Source: Tubulanus polymorphus (lineage: Eukaryota; Nemertea; Palaeonemertea; Tubulaniformes; Tubulanidae). From it: a stretch of DNA of 64,000 nt. The notes beneath the pieces were generated by a model. The model saw only the letters and a list, made by a program, of their open reading frames with translations, was not told where the DNA came from and ran no database searches. Positions 1 through 13,387 of this stretch are shown one piece after another. Numbering within the stretch: the first letter of the stretch is position 1; every line of letters begins with the position of its first letter. Both the position numbers and the translations under genes were made by a program. The DNA is taken from assembly GCF_964204645.1 (NCBI RefSeq), contig NC_134025.1, forward strand, positions 21,482,001 through 21,546,000, given 5' to 3'.

Positions 1-60
1 TTAAGAAAAAAGATACATTTCCCCGACTTTTCCCCGATTCCCAGATAAGTCGCCACCCTG
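1..60. mobile_element. Right end of a CAGGGTGGC-type hAT-like element (truncated by the window)
   Basis: The first 60 bases match the right end of the complete element at 16201-16475: CCCCGACTTTTCC, then AAGTCGCCACCCTG, whose reverse is CAGGGTGGCGACTT. The rest lies outside the window. Confidence 0.65.
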
Positions 61-3000
61 TATGAGTCGTCAGGATTCCCATACACTCCAGGTTTTTTCT
101 AATAGAGCCTTCCGAAATTTCAAGTAAGATCTCAGGAGCCGACGCAAATATTTCATTTCGGATTTTTTTTTTCGTTATCAGGCTCGCATGAATAAAATCC
201 GATTTCAATTTCATTACCGCGACCGAATGTATAGGCGAACGCACGTATTAATCATGTTAATCTTCTTTTCTTCTAGAATATTGATCAGTTAAGTCTACCT
301 ATGATAGTTTGGAACATCGTGAATCCCTGCGATATACGATTCACATTAGGAACATATGATCGGAGCAAAAACTGATAAATCTGAATCATGTCGCGGCAAA
401 GATTTACGATTTCATCTAATTCACGGGGTCAGAGTCGATCATGAATCCAGGGCTGCCAACCTCTGAAATCTACTATTAGTAACAAATTGAATTTTTTTCA
501 GTAACGTTGCATTGAAATATGAAAGAAAATGTTCAAATAAATCAGTAATCAACAATAAGACCCTCAGCAACATCTTTCATATTTCTATACGCATCAAACA
601 TATCAAATCAGTTTTTCTCATCATAGTAGAGTAACAAATACTGAAAATCAGGAACAGTTGGTAGCTATGCGAATATGCATTTGGTAGGAAAATGGCAGAT
701 TTATAAATCCAATCGAATGATGTGACACTGGGCCAGTTTCATTATTGACCGCGTAAAGAATCATCCATGGTATATACATTGGTGACCAGTTAACAAGGAA
801 ATGCACCAGCTTCCTTGGGAAAAAAATTCAGTTCCATGTAGCAGGAGTTTGAAGCTTTCCAATGATACCAAATATGTTAGTAAGTATGGTATCTTTGTTG
901 AACGGAACCGTGAAAAGATTTATCATTGTTGGCTGGCAATAAATCTTTAGCCTTGACGATAACTATCATAACTACTATGTACCGGCAACAGGAGATTTGG
1001 AAATATGACAGAATGACCGATTCCTGAATATACCAGGTCTCAAAAGTGGGCCTGGCTTCTCGTGATAATGTACCGGTACATTACATACACAATACATCAC
1101 TTAGTGGTATTTGTTGAAACGTCGATTGCCACAGTCAACCAACTCATGGTTTTGATTCCTATCCATCAGGATCCATTCTCAGTTCATGATTTGCTTCGGA
1201 ATAAACTCACTGTTTTAACGCCGATCTGTCCGGTCCCATACATTGGTTTGTGATAATTCAGGGTTCATCGCCTCGCGGCCAACCAGAATTCAAGGCCATT
1301 TGAGAAGCACTTTTAAGGCTTTCACCCTCAAAAAAAACTTTTTTACGGCAACATGTCCTCACTTTATCCATTCAAAAACAATCGAAACAGCTTTAACAAG
1401 GTTCATTGTACCACTGCCCACCCAAATTCACTACTATTCACTGTCCATGTTATGCCAAATTCACTGCCAAATGCATGAAACATTTTAAGAAATAAGCGAT
1501 TTTTAAATTTACAGATTTAACCAGCGATGAAATGGTTAAGGGGAAAAATAAGATATAACTTTTTCACATCATATATCTATCAAAATGGAAAGGAACATAG
1601 CTTTCTTTTTCTTTGAATATTTCCCACATAAAATCGTGGAAGGACTGCGGAAAAAATAATAGGGGCAAAAACTGTATTGGATAGAATTCAAATGATGGGA
1701 GAAAACTTGCTTTTTACCAATAATTAGATCGAAGATTAAGATGAATATATCACCTATATCACCGCTGAGCAATAAACTTAGAATGGAATTGAAAAATCGT
1801 CATCAGATATTAACAGATGCCATCGCTATAGCGATATAAAAAAACATTTAAGTGCCTCGAAAAGTTTGGCAACAAAAACATGTTTGTGTTATATCGAATT
1901 ATGAAGGTGAGGAGATGGGAGGGAAGACGTTATGTCTGATATAGGTCGACCGACTACATAGGGGTAGCGGTGCCACATATACACATTCAACGACACAAGT
2001 GTTTACCTGAATAACAAAGGTTCATTGTTACTACCGAGAAACGATGACATATCGATTTGACGACACGGAAAAAAATCGCCCGGCAATATTCATTTAATAC
2101 ATCCGCGCGACGCGATAACAAAAACAACTGATTGCCGCGATAAAATATTCATACACGAGAAACTACGTATATACGTATAGATATCGAGTTCGAATTCTCG
2201 TTTCTTTCAAGAAAAAAATCGCCTCGTCCATTCGTCGTTTCGGCAACGCGGCGACTGCAAATTACGAGACGTACGTATGCGCGCATAGGCGCTCTTCCTT
2301 CGTAAAATAGTCTCCACCCAAACTGCTTACATATATATACGCACACACACACACATACACACATACGCGGTTGCGTACAAGTACGTAATAAGGTGCGATA
2401 GATAAACTCGTCAAAAGCCAGTTATCACATTCACTCGCCATCCATCGCAACGGTGTGAAAGTCAATACCTACGGAGTCCAAGACAAGTGAAAATTGTGCG
2501 CGAAATTTCCATCAATTCCCGTTCTCATCGGCTACAGCGGCGAAGTCGCGAAATGGTGAGAATCCTATACGACGCGATATAAACTCGAAACGTACGCCCG
2601 AAATTGAAAATTGTACAGTTCGCGAATAATTTTGAGAAATCCAAGTCCAAATATGTTCCGTATTTGTTCCGATACTTTAACAATCACTAATTGTGAAGTC
2701 GGCAAAACAGAAAATATCCGATGAACTAATGAAAATAACACGCGGCATACACGTATAACCGCCGGTATTACCAGTGTATGTACGGTAACATCATATTTTG
2801 ATGCCGGCGTTTATTGCTAATTGCTATTGATACGCGGTCGTCGTCGTGATGAAATAAGCATTTACGATGCATTGCGAAATCAAACTAACACGGCATCATG
2901 TGTCGTCGGCCGTCGACCGGTTAAACAAATAACGGAAAGTCCACAAAAATGTCGTCGATACAAGATAACTCCCTTTTATCGAAAATTTCATTTACGATAT

Positions 3001-3497
3001 TGAGCGAGCATCTCCGTATGTGTATGTATACATATATATAGTCTAAAGTATGTTTCCAGCTAGATAGGTAGATAGATAGACAATGAATTCAAATATTGAC
3101 CCGTTCAAATGCATATATTGTATCTCATAGAAATTTCATAATGCGTTTCAAACCCATCGATTGGTTTGAACGCGAAGCTAATGCACCGAGACGGGAAATA
3201 TCTATTCCCGATTTTTTATTTGTATGAAAAACGTGTCTTCAATTTTGGCTCGAAAAAATTGTTCTCCATATCTATAGCTGCGCCTATAGCTATAGGAGAT
3301 CTAACCTTGGATTTTATATCGTATTATGGGGCTAATCTAAAGATTGCGAAAGCCTCAGACCGTGTAAGCCTACATAACGGTCTGCGAAGGTAGAACGCAT
3401 TTTCAAGTTTGAGTCGCAGAGGTTTAGGGTTGCATAGCTAATCACGGGATTAGTTTCGTCTTATATCAAGAAAGTTCTTAACCCCTATTATGAATGG
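61..3497. other. No gene recognised; one CA microsatellite
   Basis: Both strands show only short frames without family signatures. A (CA)n stretch lies at 2341-2364. The part from about 2,030 to 2,620 is richer in CG dinucleotides than its surroundings and could be a promoter of an unseen gene, but nothing confirms that. The 3,050-3,100 stretch has a short GATA/TAGA repeat. Confidence 0.5.
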
Positions 3498-3775
3498 AAA
3501 AAATAGCCAAGGATTTATATAGGAAAAAAAGACCAAGGAAAAAATAGGCTAGGAAAGAATGGACCAGAAAAAAAGACCAGGAAAAAGTGGCCAAGGAAAA
3601 TAGGCCAGGAAAAAATAGCCAGGATCTATCTAGGAAAAAAGGACCAAAGAAAAAAATGGCCAGGAAAGAATGGGCCTGGAAAAAGTGGCCAAGGAAAAAA
3701 TTGCCAGGATTTATCTAGGAAAAAAGAACCAAGGAGCAAATAGCCAGGAAAAAATGACCCAAGGAAAAAAATGAA
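3498..3775 (+). repeat. Purine-rich minisatellite (AGGAAAAAATGGCC units)
   Basis: Nested repeat of short blocks such as GACCAAGGAAAAAA, GGCCAGGAAAGAAT and GCCAGGAT(C/T)TATCTAGGAA. The longer landmark GGATYTATMTAGGAAAA recurs at 3511, 3622 and 3707, giving higher-order spacings of 111 and 85 bases. One strand is almost entirely purine apart from spaced CC pairs. Confidence 0.85.
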
Positions 3776-4788
3776 ACTAAATGGTAAACTAAACTACAAA
3801 GAATTAAATGCATCGATCTTTTGACGATTATCAGATCAATTTCTGAATTAGTTAGCTATAAATTATCGGCAAAATTCACATAGGCCTACAACGATCATAT
3901 CTGTCATTGATGCTATACATGCTCTTCAACTAAAATAACTCAAGTTTATTGAGAGAATGCGGCCAGCTAAACGAATCACAAGGGCATTGATCGCGGTCCC
4001 CCCACTGCGGAGCGATTATGAAAACTATGCACTGACTACGGATGCCGGCAATCATGATATCGACGATTTCCTCTGCATTGTTGCACACACTATCCAATTT
4101 TGAACTCGATGTCATTGAATTGTCGCAACTCATTGATAGGTATGTATTCCAATTGTTTGTACTATAACTTGCATCATGCTCATGAAAAAAAGATAATGTC
4201 ATTAGATTTACAGAATTCATTCTATGTATCTTTAATTAAGCCATATTTTCCGTGGCCATTTTTTCCTAAATTCCTTAAACTCCCGTGAGGTTTGCTTTAA
4301 CTTGAAGCTAATGATAATCATCAAGAGATGTAGGCAATGTTTCATTCGTTATCGCATCCTCGAATAAGCTAATATACCCTGATAATATTACTGATATCAA
4401 ACCCGGTATTTCGCTAACGACAGGTGGGCTGTATTTGTAAGGGACACCTAACCAAAACAAATCACAGAAAATTAAATAAGTAACAAGGTCAATCCCTATT
4501 TTAAGATCAATAAAATATTACTGATCCACCAGAAGTCTCAATGGGCCCCCGAGTGAAATATTCATAGAAAAAAGCATCAAATAGGGACATTCAGTGTATC
4601 TGATTTTGACCAACGTCCATGTCAGTGCACTGACTAGAATCAGTGGCTGGTGAACGTGTCATTTATGAATGCACTTGTCTCATTTTACAAGCATTTCCAC
4701 TTCTCCTGAGCGCCTACCCCTGATATTATGACATTTTACACATTTACATATGTATCTTACAATTTGTAATAATTTAATGCGGAGCGTA
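3776..4788. other. No gene recognised
   Basis: Short overlapping frames on both strands (for example 3930-4220 minus) show no motif or splice context. One TAGGCCTA palindrome at 3881. Confidence 0.5.
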
Positions 4789-5072
4789 AAGCTGGGATCA
4801 CACGGAGAAGATTTCAACCGGGCCAAATTGGCACGGATCGGACTCGAGCCAAATTTGGCTCGTGCCTAATTAGTGCGCGCGTGCTTACGTAAACCATTGA
4901 CTCGATACTAAACAATGCTTAAACAAAGCGAAGTGGGTCATTTCTGAAACCAGTTGCAATTCAAACGCAATCATTTGTCTCGTGTTTAAAATTTGGCTCG
5001 GGCCTGGTCCTGCAAATTTGGCACCCGTGGGATCAGTTGTTCCACGCCAAATACGCTTGCGTGATCGCGGCT
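4789..5072. mobile_element. PIF-like MITE, family B, copy 1
   Basis: Shares CGTAAACCATTGA, ACTAAACAATGCTTAAACAA, AACCAGTTGCA and ATCATTTGTCTCG with the other copies. The right end TTGCGTGATCGCGGCTA matches the family terminus AGCCGCGATCACACG; the left end is altered (AGCTGGGATCACACGG). Confidence 0.7.
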
Positions 5073-5467
5073 AGTGTCACAAAAATATTTCTATCCCAGG
5101 TAATCGGATCCGACTTGAGCGGTGTCTACTGTACATATACGGTGAACTAACATCTATAACTGGGGTGTGTGTATCTACGCAGTTATTAAGCAATTAAAAT
5201 CTAAAAAATTCCAAAGCATAATACAATCAATCGAGAACGCAATCGATAACTTACCTGCCTGGTGGAGCCATCCAACCGCTCCCGGACATAGCACTCGGAG
5301 GGCTGCAAGTAGATAAAACGAAGCAACTATGGAAAACGTGTCTAAAAGCGGTGCTGAAGATGCTTGCAAAATAAAAATGAATGCAGTTGAATGGTCTAAG
5401 CGGGTCGTCTCGCACCTTTCCGAGGTCTGAGCGAGTGTGAGGTAAAATGCTAAAATATAAAATCTAT

Positions 5468-5722
5468 AGCCGCGATTACACGGACAACAGAGATGATCAG
5501 GCTTGAGCAAATTTTGACCTGTGTCTAAGTGAAGTGGGTCATTTCCAGAACCAGTTGCAATTCAAACGCAATCATTTGTCTCGCGTTAAAATTTGGCTGG
5601 GGCATGGTCCAATTTTCTTGATCGGGCCAAATTAGGCCCGAACCCAAATGGCACCGGTGTGAACAGCCGTTTGGCACAGACCAAATTTGACCCGGGCCAA
5701 AAATGCTCGTGTGATCGCGGCT
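5468..5722. mobile_element. PIF-like MITE, family B, copy 2
   Basis: Begins AGCCGCGATTACACGG and ends CGTGTGATCGCGGCT, whose reverse is AGCCGCGATCACACG, so the ends are inverted repeats of 15 bases with one change. TAT flanks both sides (5465-5467 and 5723-5725), a 3-bp duplication as in PIF/Harbinger elements. It lacks the TGCTTAAACAA block of copies 1 and 3. Non-coding. Confidence 0.75.
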
Positions 5723-7615
5723 TATCAGTAAGCTTCGTGAACTTTTTCTCGAGGTAAGATGTGTCATACTGTGGAAGAACTATAGGCCTAGTCATGTGGA
5801 ATAATCATGCGTAGGTCGAACGGGAAGATCTGGAAATAACTAAAATCTGACCGTAAATTTCCAAGGCTTTTTCGACTGAAAATTGAAGTCAAAATAGATG
5901 AAGAATAAAACGCGGCCGTGCAACGAACGTAATTCGACACTTAGCGCAGGGAATAATGCATTTACGAAGCTAGGTCGCTATGGTAACAAATACACTGGTA
6001 TCTCGATTTATCTGTAAACGAGATGGCAGCACTGTACGCGTTAGAAAATCTGCGTTTTTCATATTATGCGGGTTAGCCTATTCGGATTACATAATGATAA
6101 TAATTGATAATAAAAATAATAATATTTATATATAGATATTGACAAAGATACGCTACAATTATCTTTAATTGTATTTAGTTTGTTTGTTCCGACTGAAAAA
6201 TATTTTGATAACAAGATTGATGACGATAATGTTCGATGTATTTCAAAATGTACGTGATCGGAAGATTGTTTTACATAAAACTGTGATCGAAATTTCCTTC
6301 AAATTCAGTTTATGGCCAACATCAGCTTATTGATCAAACTGCCATTTAGAAAAAAAAAACAATGGAAACTGATTTTAAATTTTTTTAGAACTTTTACTCA
6401 AAAGACCGTATAAAGCTTAGATGATATGCGTCATGTACACACATGATCCAATCATGTTTCCTAATCATGTACATACTTCTATTTAAACAAAATTTTGTAA
6501 ATTCGACTGTTGATCACGCAACCTGTTCTTCAATGTCCGATTTCAAAATCAAACGCCCTGTTTCATTCCTAGCAGGCGTGCTGACAATGATCATTATGAT
6601 CTGTGTGCTGGCCAAAAATGCACACAGATCACACTACAGCTACAAACTACTTTGCTACCAACCTTCCAACTTGGAGAATTACTCCAAGCTTCCAACTATC
6701 TAGTGTGTTTCTCCCTGGGTTTGTAAGGAATAAATGAAATAAGTGTAAATCAAATCAAGTAATAATGAGGCAAAATCATCTCTATTTCAAGATCAACGCT
6801 GCTTGCTTTGAAAACACAGAATAACAAGGCACAAATTCATTTTTCGCTGAAGCAAATAATCACTAGAACACCATTGCGAAAAGGTGTCTAAAAAGAAATC
6901 AAAGTTTGATGCAGAGATATAGGCTGAAGCTAACATTTTTTTAAACTCAAACCAATATAAATATATATATACATATATATCAACGTTTATGTTATACGTA
7001 ATAATAAGCAAGATTTCGAAAGAATATTGAATGCAGCCGAAACAATTCGCCGTTATTGATAAACAACGCAAAGTGTAAGAAAAAAGATATATAAAAACTA
7101 ACACTGACCTGTAGTACGATATACTCATGGCCATGAATTAATAACTGCCTTTTACGAAAAATGTTGTCCTGTTTAGGCACGGTACTGGCACATATATTAC
7201 AGTGCTATGATTTTGTGTGTGTTTATATGTCACAAGCATGCCAATAGGCTGTGTCTCTCACCTCAATGTCATACTGTCTTCGCCTTCATAAATATTTATT
7301 GTCCTTAGCTACCAGCGAGAACAATTACCAGAACCCGCTATCATCTATCTGTGTCCCTTGTTCATTGAATCGTTTGTTAATTACGGCAATTAAAACCCCA
7401 AGCTGTAATCATCTTAATGAGCAGTTTATGCAGTTCTCAAACAAATGGGATTGTTTCTGCATTCAACACGTGCTATAACTAACTGTGGCAAGCGAGGACC
7501 TGATTGATAGGTTTGTTCGGTCTTCTTCGCTTGAATTTCATCTTCATTTCGAATGAACTATTATCCGAAGTTTTCTTAGTTTCAATTTTCCAATTACAAA
7601 TGAAACTACATCCTA
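5723..7615. other. No firm gene; see candidate small ORF
   Basis: Mostly AT-rich non-coding DNA with an (AT)n patch at about 6,958-6,980. The only frame with any protein-like look is described separately at 6533-6703. Confidence 0.45.
6533..6703 (+). CDS. Doubtful small membrane-protein ORF, 56 aa
   Basis: The frame starts MSDFKIKRPVSFLAG and continues with a hydrophobic segment VLTMIIMICVLA, giving one membrane span at about residues 11-27, then a polar tail and TAG. The layout resembles a short type II membrane protein or the first exon of a Golgi enzyme. There is no homology I recognise, no neighbouring exon, and chance is a fair explanation. Confidence 0.2.
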   Translation: MSDFKIKRPVSFLAGVLTMIIMICVLAKNAHRSHYSYKLLCYQPSNLENYSKLPTI

Positions 7616-7782
7616 ACGAGATAAAAAACCACTACGTACAAATTGAAAGTTCTTTTTGGAATTGAGAATCTATTCAATCAAACAATTAAAAGAACTCACT
7701 TTCGATCTCACCCTAAGGATCATCCTTAGGTGTGATTTAAAAAGAAAACGTTTGATTTGTACATAGCGGGTTTTTATCTCAT
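7616..7782. mobile_element. Mariner-type MITE with TA flanks
   Basis: Inverted ends ACGAGATAAAAAACCACTAC and, reversed, ATGAGATAAAAACCCGCTAT, continuing to GTACAAAT on both sides; about 24 of 28 bases match. TA lies outside each end. Interior holds a smaller hairpin CCTAAGGATCATCCTTAGG at 7711-7729. Non-coding. Confidence 0.7.
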
Positions 7783-8796
7783 TATCCATTCGCCACATTT
7801 AGAAGTGATATTCTACCAAACAGAACTATAATCAAATGCTGACCAGAAAAGTCAGTCTAGTATCATTTCGATAGCTCGTACGTGCAACCACGTTTGGATT
7901 TGGCAGCTTAAGTTGATCGTGCCACCTGGCAGGTACCTAGCAGGGGCGAATCTATAGGGTCTGATTCAGGGACCCCCAAAATAGGGCATATCATACATAA
8001 TTAAAAGGGCACCCAATCATCGGAAAACTTTTTTTTAGCTTTCAGAGTTTTCATTTTCCCGTGAAATTTCAAGGCAATTTGACATGTTGAGGGGGGGGTT
8101 CTAGAGGGTATGAACCCCTGCACCCTCCCCTTGAATGCGCCCTGGCTGGTTATGCATTGACCCCACTGCTAAACACAATATCAAATGGTTTCCCAGTATG
8201 TATAATGCAATAGATAGAAAATTAAATTTTTCATTTCGTTATAGCTTAATGATCAATTACCCAATCCTGAGTGGTGATGATGTTCAAAAGTAATTAATAT
8301 ATAAGGTCTAAAATTAGAATATCATATTTCTATATGTTTGTTGTGTAACCAACAACTAATGTGTCGATTAAGATTCTAATTGGATAGTCACTGCATGACT
8401 ACCAGAAAATAAATTAAACGTTCAACCCACCCAACTTTTACAAATAGTTCCGTTTAGTTAAAACTATCCATTTGGCATTTATTCTAAGTATTCTTTTTCA
8501 TTTCTTGATTGAATTTCTATGCAGCGTTTCCTTAGATGCTTGACTACGCCAAACAAACAGCCCTCACCGGAATGTCCACCCCACCCAACTTTAACTAAAG
8601 TAATTCAAACTTCTTTACCGAATAAATTGAATTTCCCGATTGATTTGATTTCCGCCGTATATTCGATAAACAAATAACATCCAAATGCTTTGTCGTTTGC
8701 AATCTTTTCTAAGGGCACGCCTTCGCGATCAAAGTTGCCACTGATTAATACTTAACCGACGTTGCTGTAAGCATAGAAATTCAGTCCAGTTTGTAA

Positions 8797-9078
8797 CCCT
8801 TTCAGTGCTGACTAATTAATACCCTATAGTGCTGGAGATAATTCAAAAATTTTGAAAAATTCCACCATAGTGTGTTGAATAACGGGAATACCACTATAGT
8901 ACGTCTACACTGCAACGCGGTATATCGTTAGGTACTAATATTTCACTATGTTTGGCAGGTGCTGCCATCTTTCAAGAGAGATATTTACTAATTACATCAA
9001 TACACCGCAATGCAGTGTACTTGCAAAACCCATCCCGATTTATACACACTGCACTGCAGTGTAGATGCACTGAAAGGG
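8797..9078 (+). mobile_element. piggyBac-like MITE, family A, copy 1
   Basis: Ends CCCTTTCAGTGC and GCACTGAAAGGG are perfect 12-base inverted repeats. TTAA follows the right end; the left flank is GTAA, a one-base decay. The interior has CTATAGTGCTGGAGAT, GTGCTGCCATCTTTCAAGAGAG and paired GCACTGCAGTGTAGA-like blocks. No open frame. Confidence 0.85.
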
Positions 9079-9184
9079 TTAAGTGCAAACTTATCAGTTT
9101 TAACCTTTCGACTGGTGGTACAGAAAAACCAGGAAAGGGCACTTCGGGTTTTATTCTGGCTGCTTGGTACAACCCACACAACGA

Positions 9185-9226
9185 CATCAAAAATACATAA
9201 ATCATACTCTTTATGTATTTTTGATG
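9185..9226. repeat. Perfect 17-bp stem hairpin
   Basis: CATCAAAAATACATAAA at 9185-9201 pairs exactly with TTTATGTATTTTTGATG at 9210-9226, with an 8-base loop. It lies between a family A and a family B MITE. Confidence 0.8.
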
Positions 9227-9237
9227 ACATTCATATA

Positions 9238-9495
9238 AGCCGCAATCACACGAAGACGATTTGATCAGATCAGGCACGAGTCAAATTTGGCCCGTGCCTA
9301 ATTAGAGAGCGTAGTGACACATAAACCACTTGCTAGATGATACTAAACAATGCTTAAACAAAGCGTACGTATAGCAAGTCACTTCTGGAACCAGTTGCAG
9401 TTCACACGCAATGATTTGACATGTGCTTATATTTGGATCGGGTCTGGTCCGACGTATTCAGTGGGACGGGCACGGGCGAATTTGGCACCGATGGC
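9238..9495. mobile_element. PIF-like MITE, family B, copy 3 (right end decayed)
   Basis: Starts AGCCGCAATCACACGAAGA and keeps GCCTAATTAG, ACTAAACAATGCTTAAACAA and GGAACCAGTTGCAGTTCA. The right terminus cannot be recognised. Confidence 0.65.
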
Positions 9496-11670
9496 TATTG
9501 CGTCCATCTTATTGTGTCTGCGCTTGTTTTTTTGCTGTCCACATCATGAGACAACATAACTGGCATCCCCCAATACCGATACATGAATTAGGTATCGTAT
9601 TGCGTGGGCAAAAAAACTTAATTAAGTCATTTTCATCATCGTAATTTTAAAATGATAATAAACTGTATCGCTAAAGTAAATATGCCTTTTCACGGAATCC
9701 CGTCATTATTGATAACAACTAACAGTAAAACTAGAATCAAACTAGATCAACGCCACTGTGAAACTGAGTCCAGTTTACCAGATTTGAATGAGTTTAGTAA
9801 CGCCGACTATAATCAAACTAGTTTTCTATGCATGTAGATGTATACCGGTATATGTGAACAATACATTCGTTTTCTTGTCAAATCACTCGATCATAGACAC
9901 ATTTAAAGATCACTGAAACACTCGTTCCCAGGCACATTCCCATCCGATGTTAACGACCATATATCAACGTTCATATCGACAGAATGTAAATTAGCGTAGC
10001 CCGGTGGAGGAGGAATATCCATAAGAAACTATACTAAAAACTTGATTCAAATCGATCCTGAAAGATCCTTACACGAAAAACATTTTCCTTCTTATGAAAT
10101 ATACAACTTCAGTCAGTGCGCTTGCAAATTATTTCACACAGATCGGACTGTACTCCGAGAAAGTTCTGACACACTGAGAAAAGATAGACTGACGAAAATA
10201 TGGAGAAAAATTACTTTTAGGAGGTTTTTACGCGACTTACTTTTTGTACTGAGAATTCAGTTCTTAGTCACCTACCGTAGAAATGACTTTCTAAAAATCC
10301 AATGTATTATGGGATACATATGCCAAGAACAAATAGGACTATTAAACATAAAATATTTACACAAGCTCTGAAATTGTGATAAATCAGACCTATTATCACA
10401 CAAGTCTGTTCCATATGCCTATATATTAATGCAATCAGCGATTGCTATAAGTATCGATATACATAATTCCGTTTCATTATTCTTAGAAGCTTGTCGATTT
10501 ATGAACATTTTAGTACTTCTGTGCAATGTTATCATAACTTGTGGAGTAGATAGATAAACTAAACTGAAACTGATTTCTAGAAAAATGCTTGTAGGTTTCC
10601 AATAACTGAATCATTTCTATAAATTCTATTTTGTAACGTATAGACCCTTGATATTTCGCTTGCCAAAACTAAAATGCGGATTAGAAGAATGTCTCCACTG
10701 ATTAAACGCGTGCACGCGGGTCGGATCTTTTGTTTCAAAAAATAGCATTCACCCCATGAATCATAATGGCGCACAGCCGGATTTTAAATGACAGAAATCA
10801 CCGACTGTGAACAACTTCAATACGAAGTGTCCTTCAGTAGGTTTTACATAGAAAGTTAGTTATTCTGGTATTAGGTAGACTGGAATTACAGTTAATAACA
10901 GGACTTTTCATCTAAGACGACAATCCTTGATGTACCTTCGTGCGCGCAGCGAACCCATAAAATCTTGCCTTTTTTCAAGGTTTGCCCATATACGTACTTC
11001 TGAAATGAGTAGGTCTTAGAAAGAAGGACATTTCTCATTTGGACGGTCCTGTCATTGTTTTTGTTCGGCCCAATTTCATCAAAATGGCATGAGCACGTTC
11101 ATGACAGAATACATCCTATCGTTATTCACCCATTATAAACGTCTCATACTTCGTAGCAATAAATCTTGAATTGAATTGGCAGATTTGACTTACAAGAAGT
11201 AGAGTTGCGTTTACTACGCGATCAAAATCAACCACATTCATTATATCTACTTAAGGCTTGAATAATCATGATAATACAACTCCTTCAGGATCAGGACCAA
11301 ATGAAGTACTCATGTCACATGTCAAAAACTATGCAACTATGAGTGTGATGATGGTAGAACTATTTTTCCAATATGATTAGGTTCCATATGCGGGAAACTC
11401 TGTCTTGAAAATGGTAAGATTCAGAGAAACTTGCAAAACCGTACGATTTTGGCTTACAGCCAGTCAACATTTCCAGAATCTAATCCCCAACAAATGACTA
11501 ACGTTGCATGAAACTTGAGCAATTTTCAGGACGTTACGGTGTCACAATCGAACGTTATCTTATCATTGGTGAATTGATAGTCAACAAGATAGTAATAGTA
11601 GTTCCCAGCGGGACCGTCCTAAAAAACCCCACATTATGTTGATGAGAGGTCAAATGCGCGATTTTTATCA
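9496..11670. other. No gene recognised
   Basis: A 109-codon frame at 10042-10371 is rich in arginine, phenylalanine and leucine with no motif or splice partner and is best taken as chance. No repeat stands out. Confidence 0.5.
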
Positions 11671-11828
11671 GGGATCATTCATTTATTATGTATGCATTAG
11701 GGGAGGGGGGAGGGGTCAGTGCAATTGCGTACTGTAATGCTTAATGTATATGAAAAAATGGCCGATTTTGCATACAGGGGGAGTCGAAAAAGTCAAATTT
11801 CATGCGTACGTAATAAATGAATGATCCC
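11671..11828. mobile_element. 158-bp MITE with near-identical ends, TCA flanks
   Basis: GGGATCATTCATTTATTA at both ends (right end reversed) is identical over 18 bases, and 25 of the first 27 match. TCA lies outside each end (11668-11670, 11829-11831), a 3-bp target duplication as in PIF/Harbinger elements. The high match implies a recent insertion. Confidence 0.8.
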
Positions 11829-11936
11829 TCATAGGGCAATGTACTATGACATTTCCCGGAGGAGGAGCGTTGCTCCATCATAATTAGAACGAGATTTGAT
11901 GGAGACCTACGCATTTCCCATAAATATATACCACAA

Positions 11937-11963
11937 AAAACCCACCTTTTGCATGTGGGTTTT
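11937..11963. repeat. Small GC-containing hairpin
   Basis: AAAACCCAC pairs with GTGGGTTTT around a 9-base loop. No known role; outside any gene I can see. Confidence 0.5.
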
Positions 11964-12956
11964 CTATCATAGCATATAGTTTTTTGTCCACGGACAAAAT
12001 CACAGTATCATAAAAATCAGCAATACCACCCCACAATATAGGCTAACAAATGAATAATGCTAGTTGATGGAAAACAATCAAAACTGCAAGCTATCCGACA
12101 AATACTTATATCAATCTTATTTAATTCAGCCAAACAGTCGGCGATACTTTCTAATTTAATTAACTTTCGTTCTTAATTGATTAGTAGGCTTAGCTGATAT
12201 GTAGTTGCCACCATAAAAAGTTAATTAACTATACGCGAGACTAACACGATATCGAACAAATACCGCCTTTTCACTCTTCCCATCAAAACGTCGACATTTT
12301 GACCTCGGTTTAACCCACTTATAGCCTACACAACAGTGTCGTCAACACTACCGGTAAAAACTGCGATAAACAACAACAGTTTCAAAACTTCAATTCGCTT
12401 TCAAAACGAAGAGATTACCAAAGAGATCAATAAAATTGATTGACTTATCTGTTTGATCTAAAATATACATAGCCTAAGTAATTCACTAAGAAAAGATTGC
12501 AAATAGATCAATAAAATTCATTGACTAATAGGTTTGAACTGAATGTACATATGCACGCACGAAAAGTCTAGCAAATTAATATGATGGATGATTTAATCAA
12601 CTTAGGTCTATAAAGCCGTTGACCCAATCTGCCAGCTAAAACTTTATTTTATCAAACTCAAAAATTCAATTAAAAAACATACTAAAAGACCGTTATTTCG
12701 TTATATCGTTATTTCCAGACTCCCAATCGATCGCAATCGGATTCATCTTAATCTGTTGGTTATAAACACGTGTTCGAAAAAAACCCAGAGATTTCGATTC
12801 AGTTGATGCATTTATGAGTTGATCCCATTGCGCAGTCAAGGCTTAGCTATCTTGGCTATCGGTAAAGTCAATCCATGGACTATAAAATGTCCCGTTTCAT
12901 AGTCCAGGGTCAATCTAACAACCTGAGACTGGTCTTTAGCCCAATGCACACACCAA
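11964..12956. other. No gene recognised
   Basis: AT-rich DNA without exons. Two partly similar stretches (GATCAATAAAATTGATTGACTTAT near 12,425 and GATCAATAAAATTCATTGACTAAT near 12,508) suggest a short local duplication of about 85 bp spacing. Confidence 0.45.
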
Positions 12957-13387
12957 GGGCCAGTTCCATAGTGATCGCTTAAACTTAAGACAAGCCTGAG
13001 ACCATATTAGTTCTATAGCCAATCTAACAACTTAACCCTTTCAGTGCTGACTAATAAATACCCTATAGTGCTGGAGATCATTTGAAAATTTTGAAAAATT
13101 CCACCCTAGTGTGTTGAATAACGGGAATACCACTATAATGCGTCTACACCGCGTCGCAATTTATCGTTAGTTACTAATATTTCACTACGTTTGACAGGTG
13201 CTGCCATTTTTCAAGAGAGATAATTACTAATTACTAATTACATCAATACACCGCAGTGCGGCGTACTAGCAAAAGCTATCACCGATTTATGCACCGCACT
13301 GCAGTGTAGACGCACTGAAAGGGTTAAGACCAATCTTAAGACATAAGCCCACTTTTGGACTTGAGTCTCGACTGTGGAACCGGCCCC
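12957..13387. mobile_element. CCAGTTCCACAGT-type MITE carrying a nested family A element
   Basis: The outer ends GGGCCAGTTCCATAGTG and, reversed, GGGGCCGGTTCCACAGTC are inverted repeats. The outer element (about 140 bp once the insert is removed) is of the same type as 20503-20636. It is split at TTAA by the piggyBac-like copy at 13036-13323. Confidence 0.7.
13036..13323 (+). mobile_element. piggyBac-like MITE, family A, copy 2 (intact ends)
   Basis: CCCTTTCAGTGC and GCACTGAAAGGG bound a 288-bp element with exact TTAA on both sides (13032-13035, 13324-13327). This is the best-preserved copy and defines the family. Confidence 0.9.
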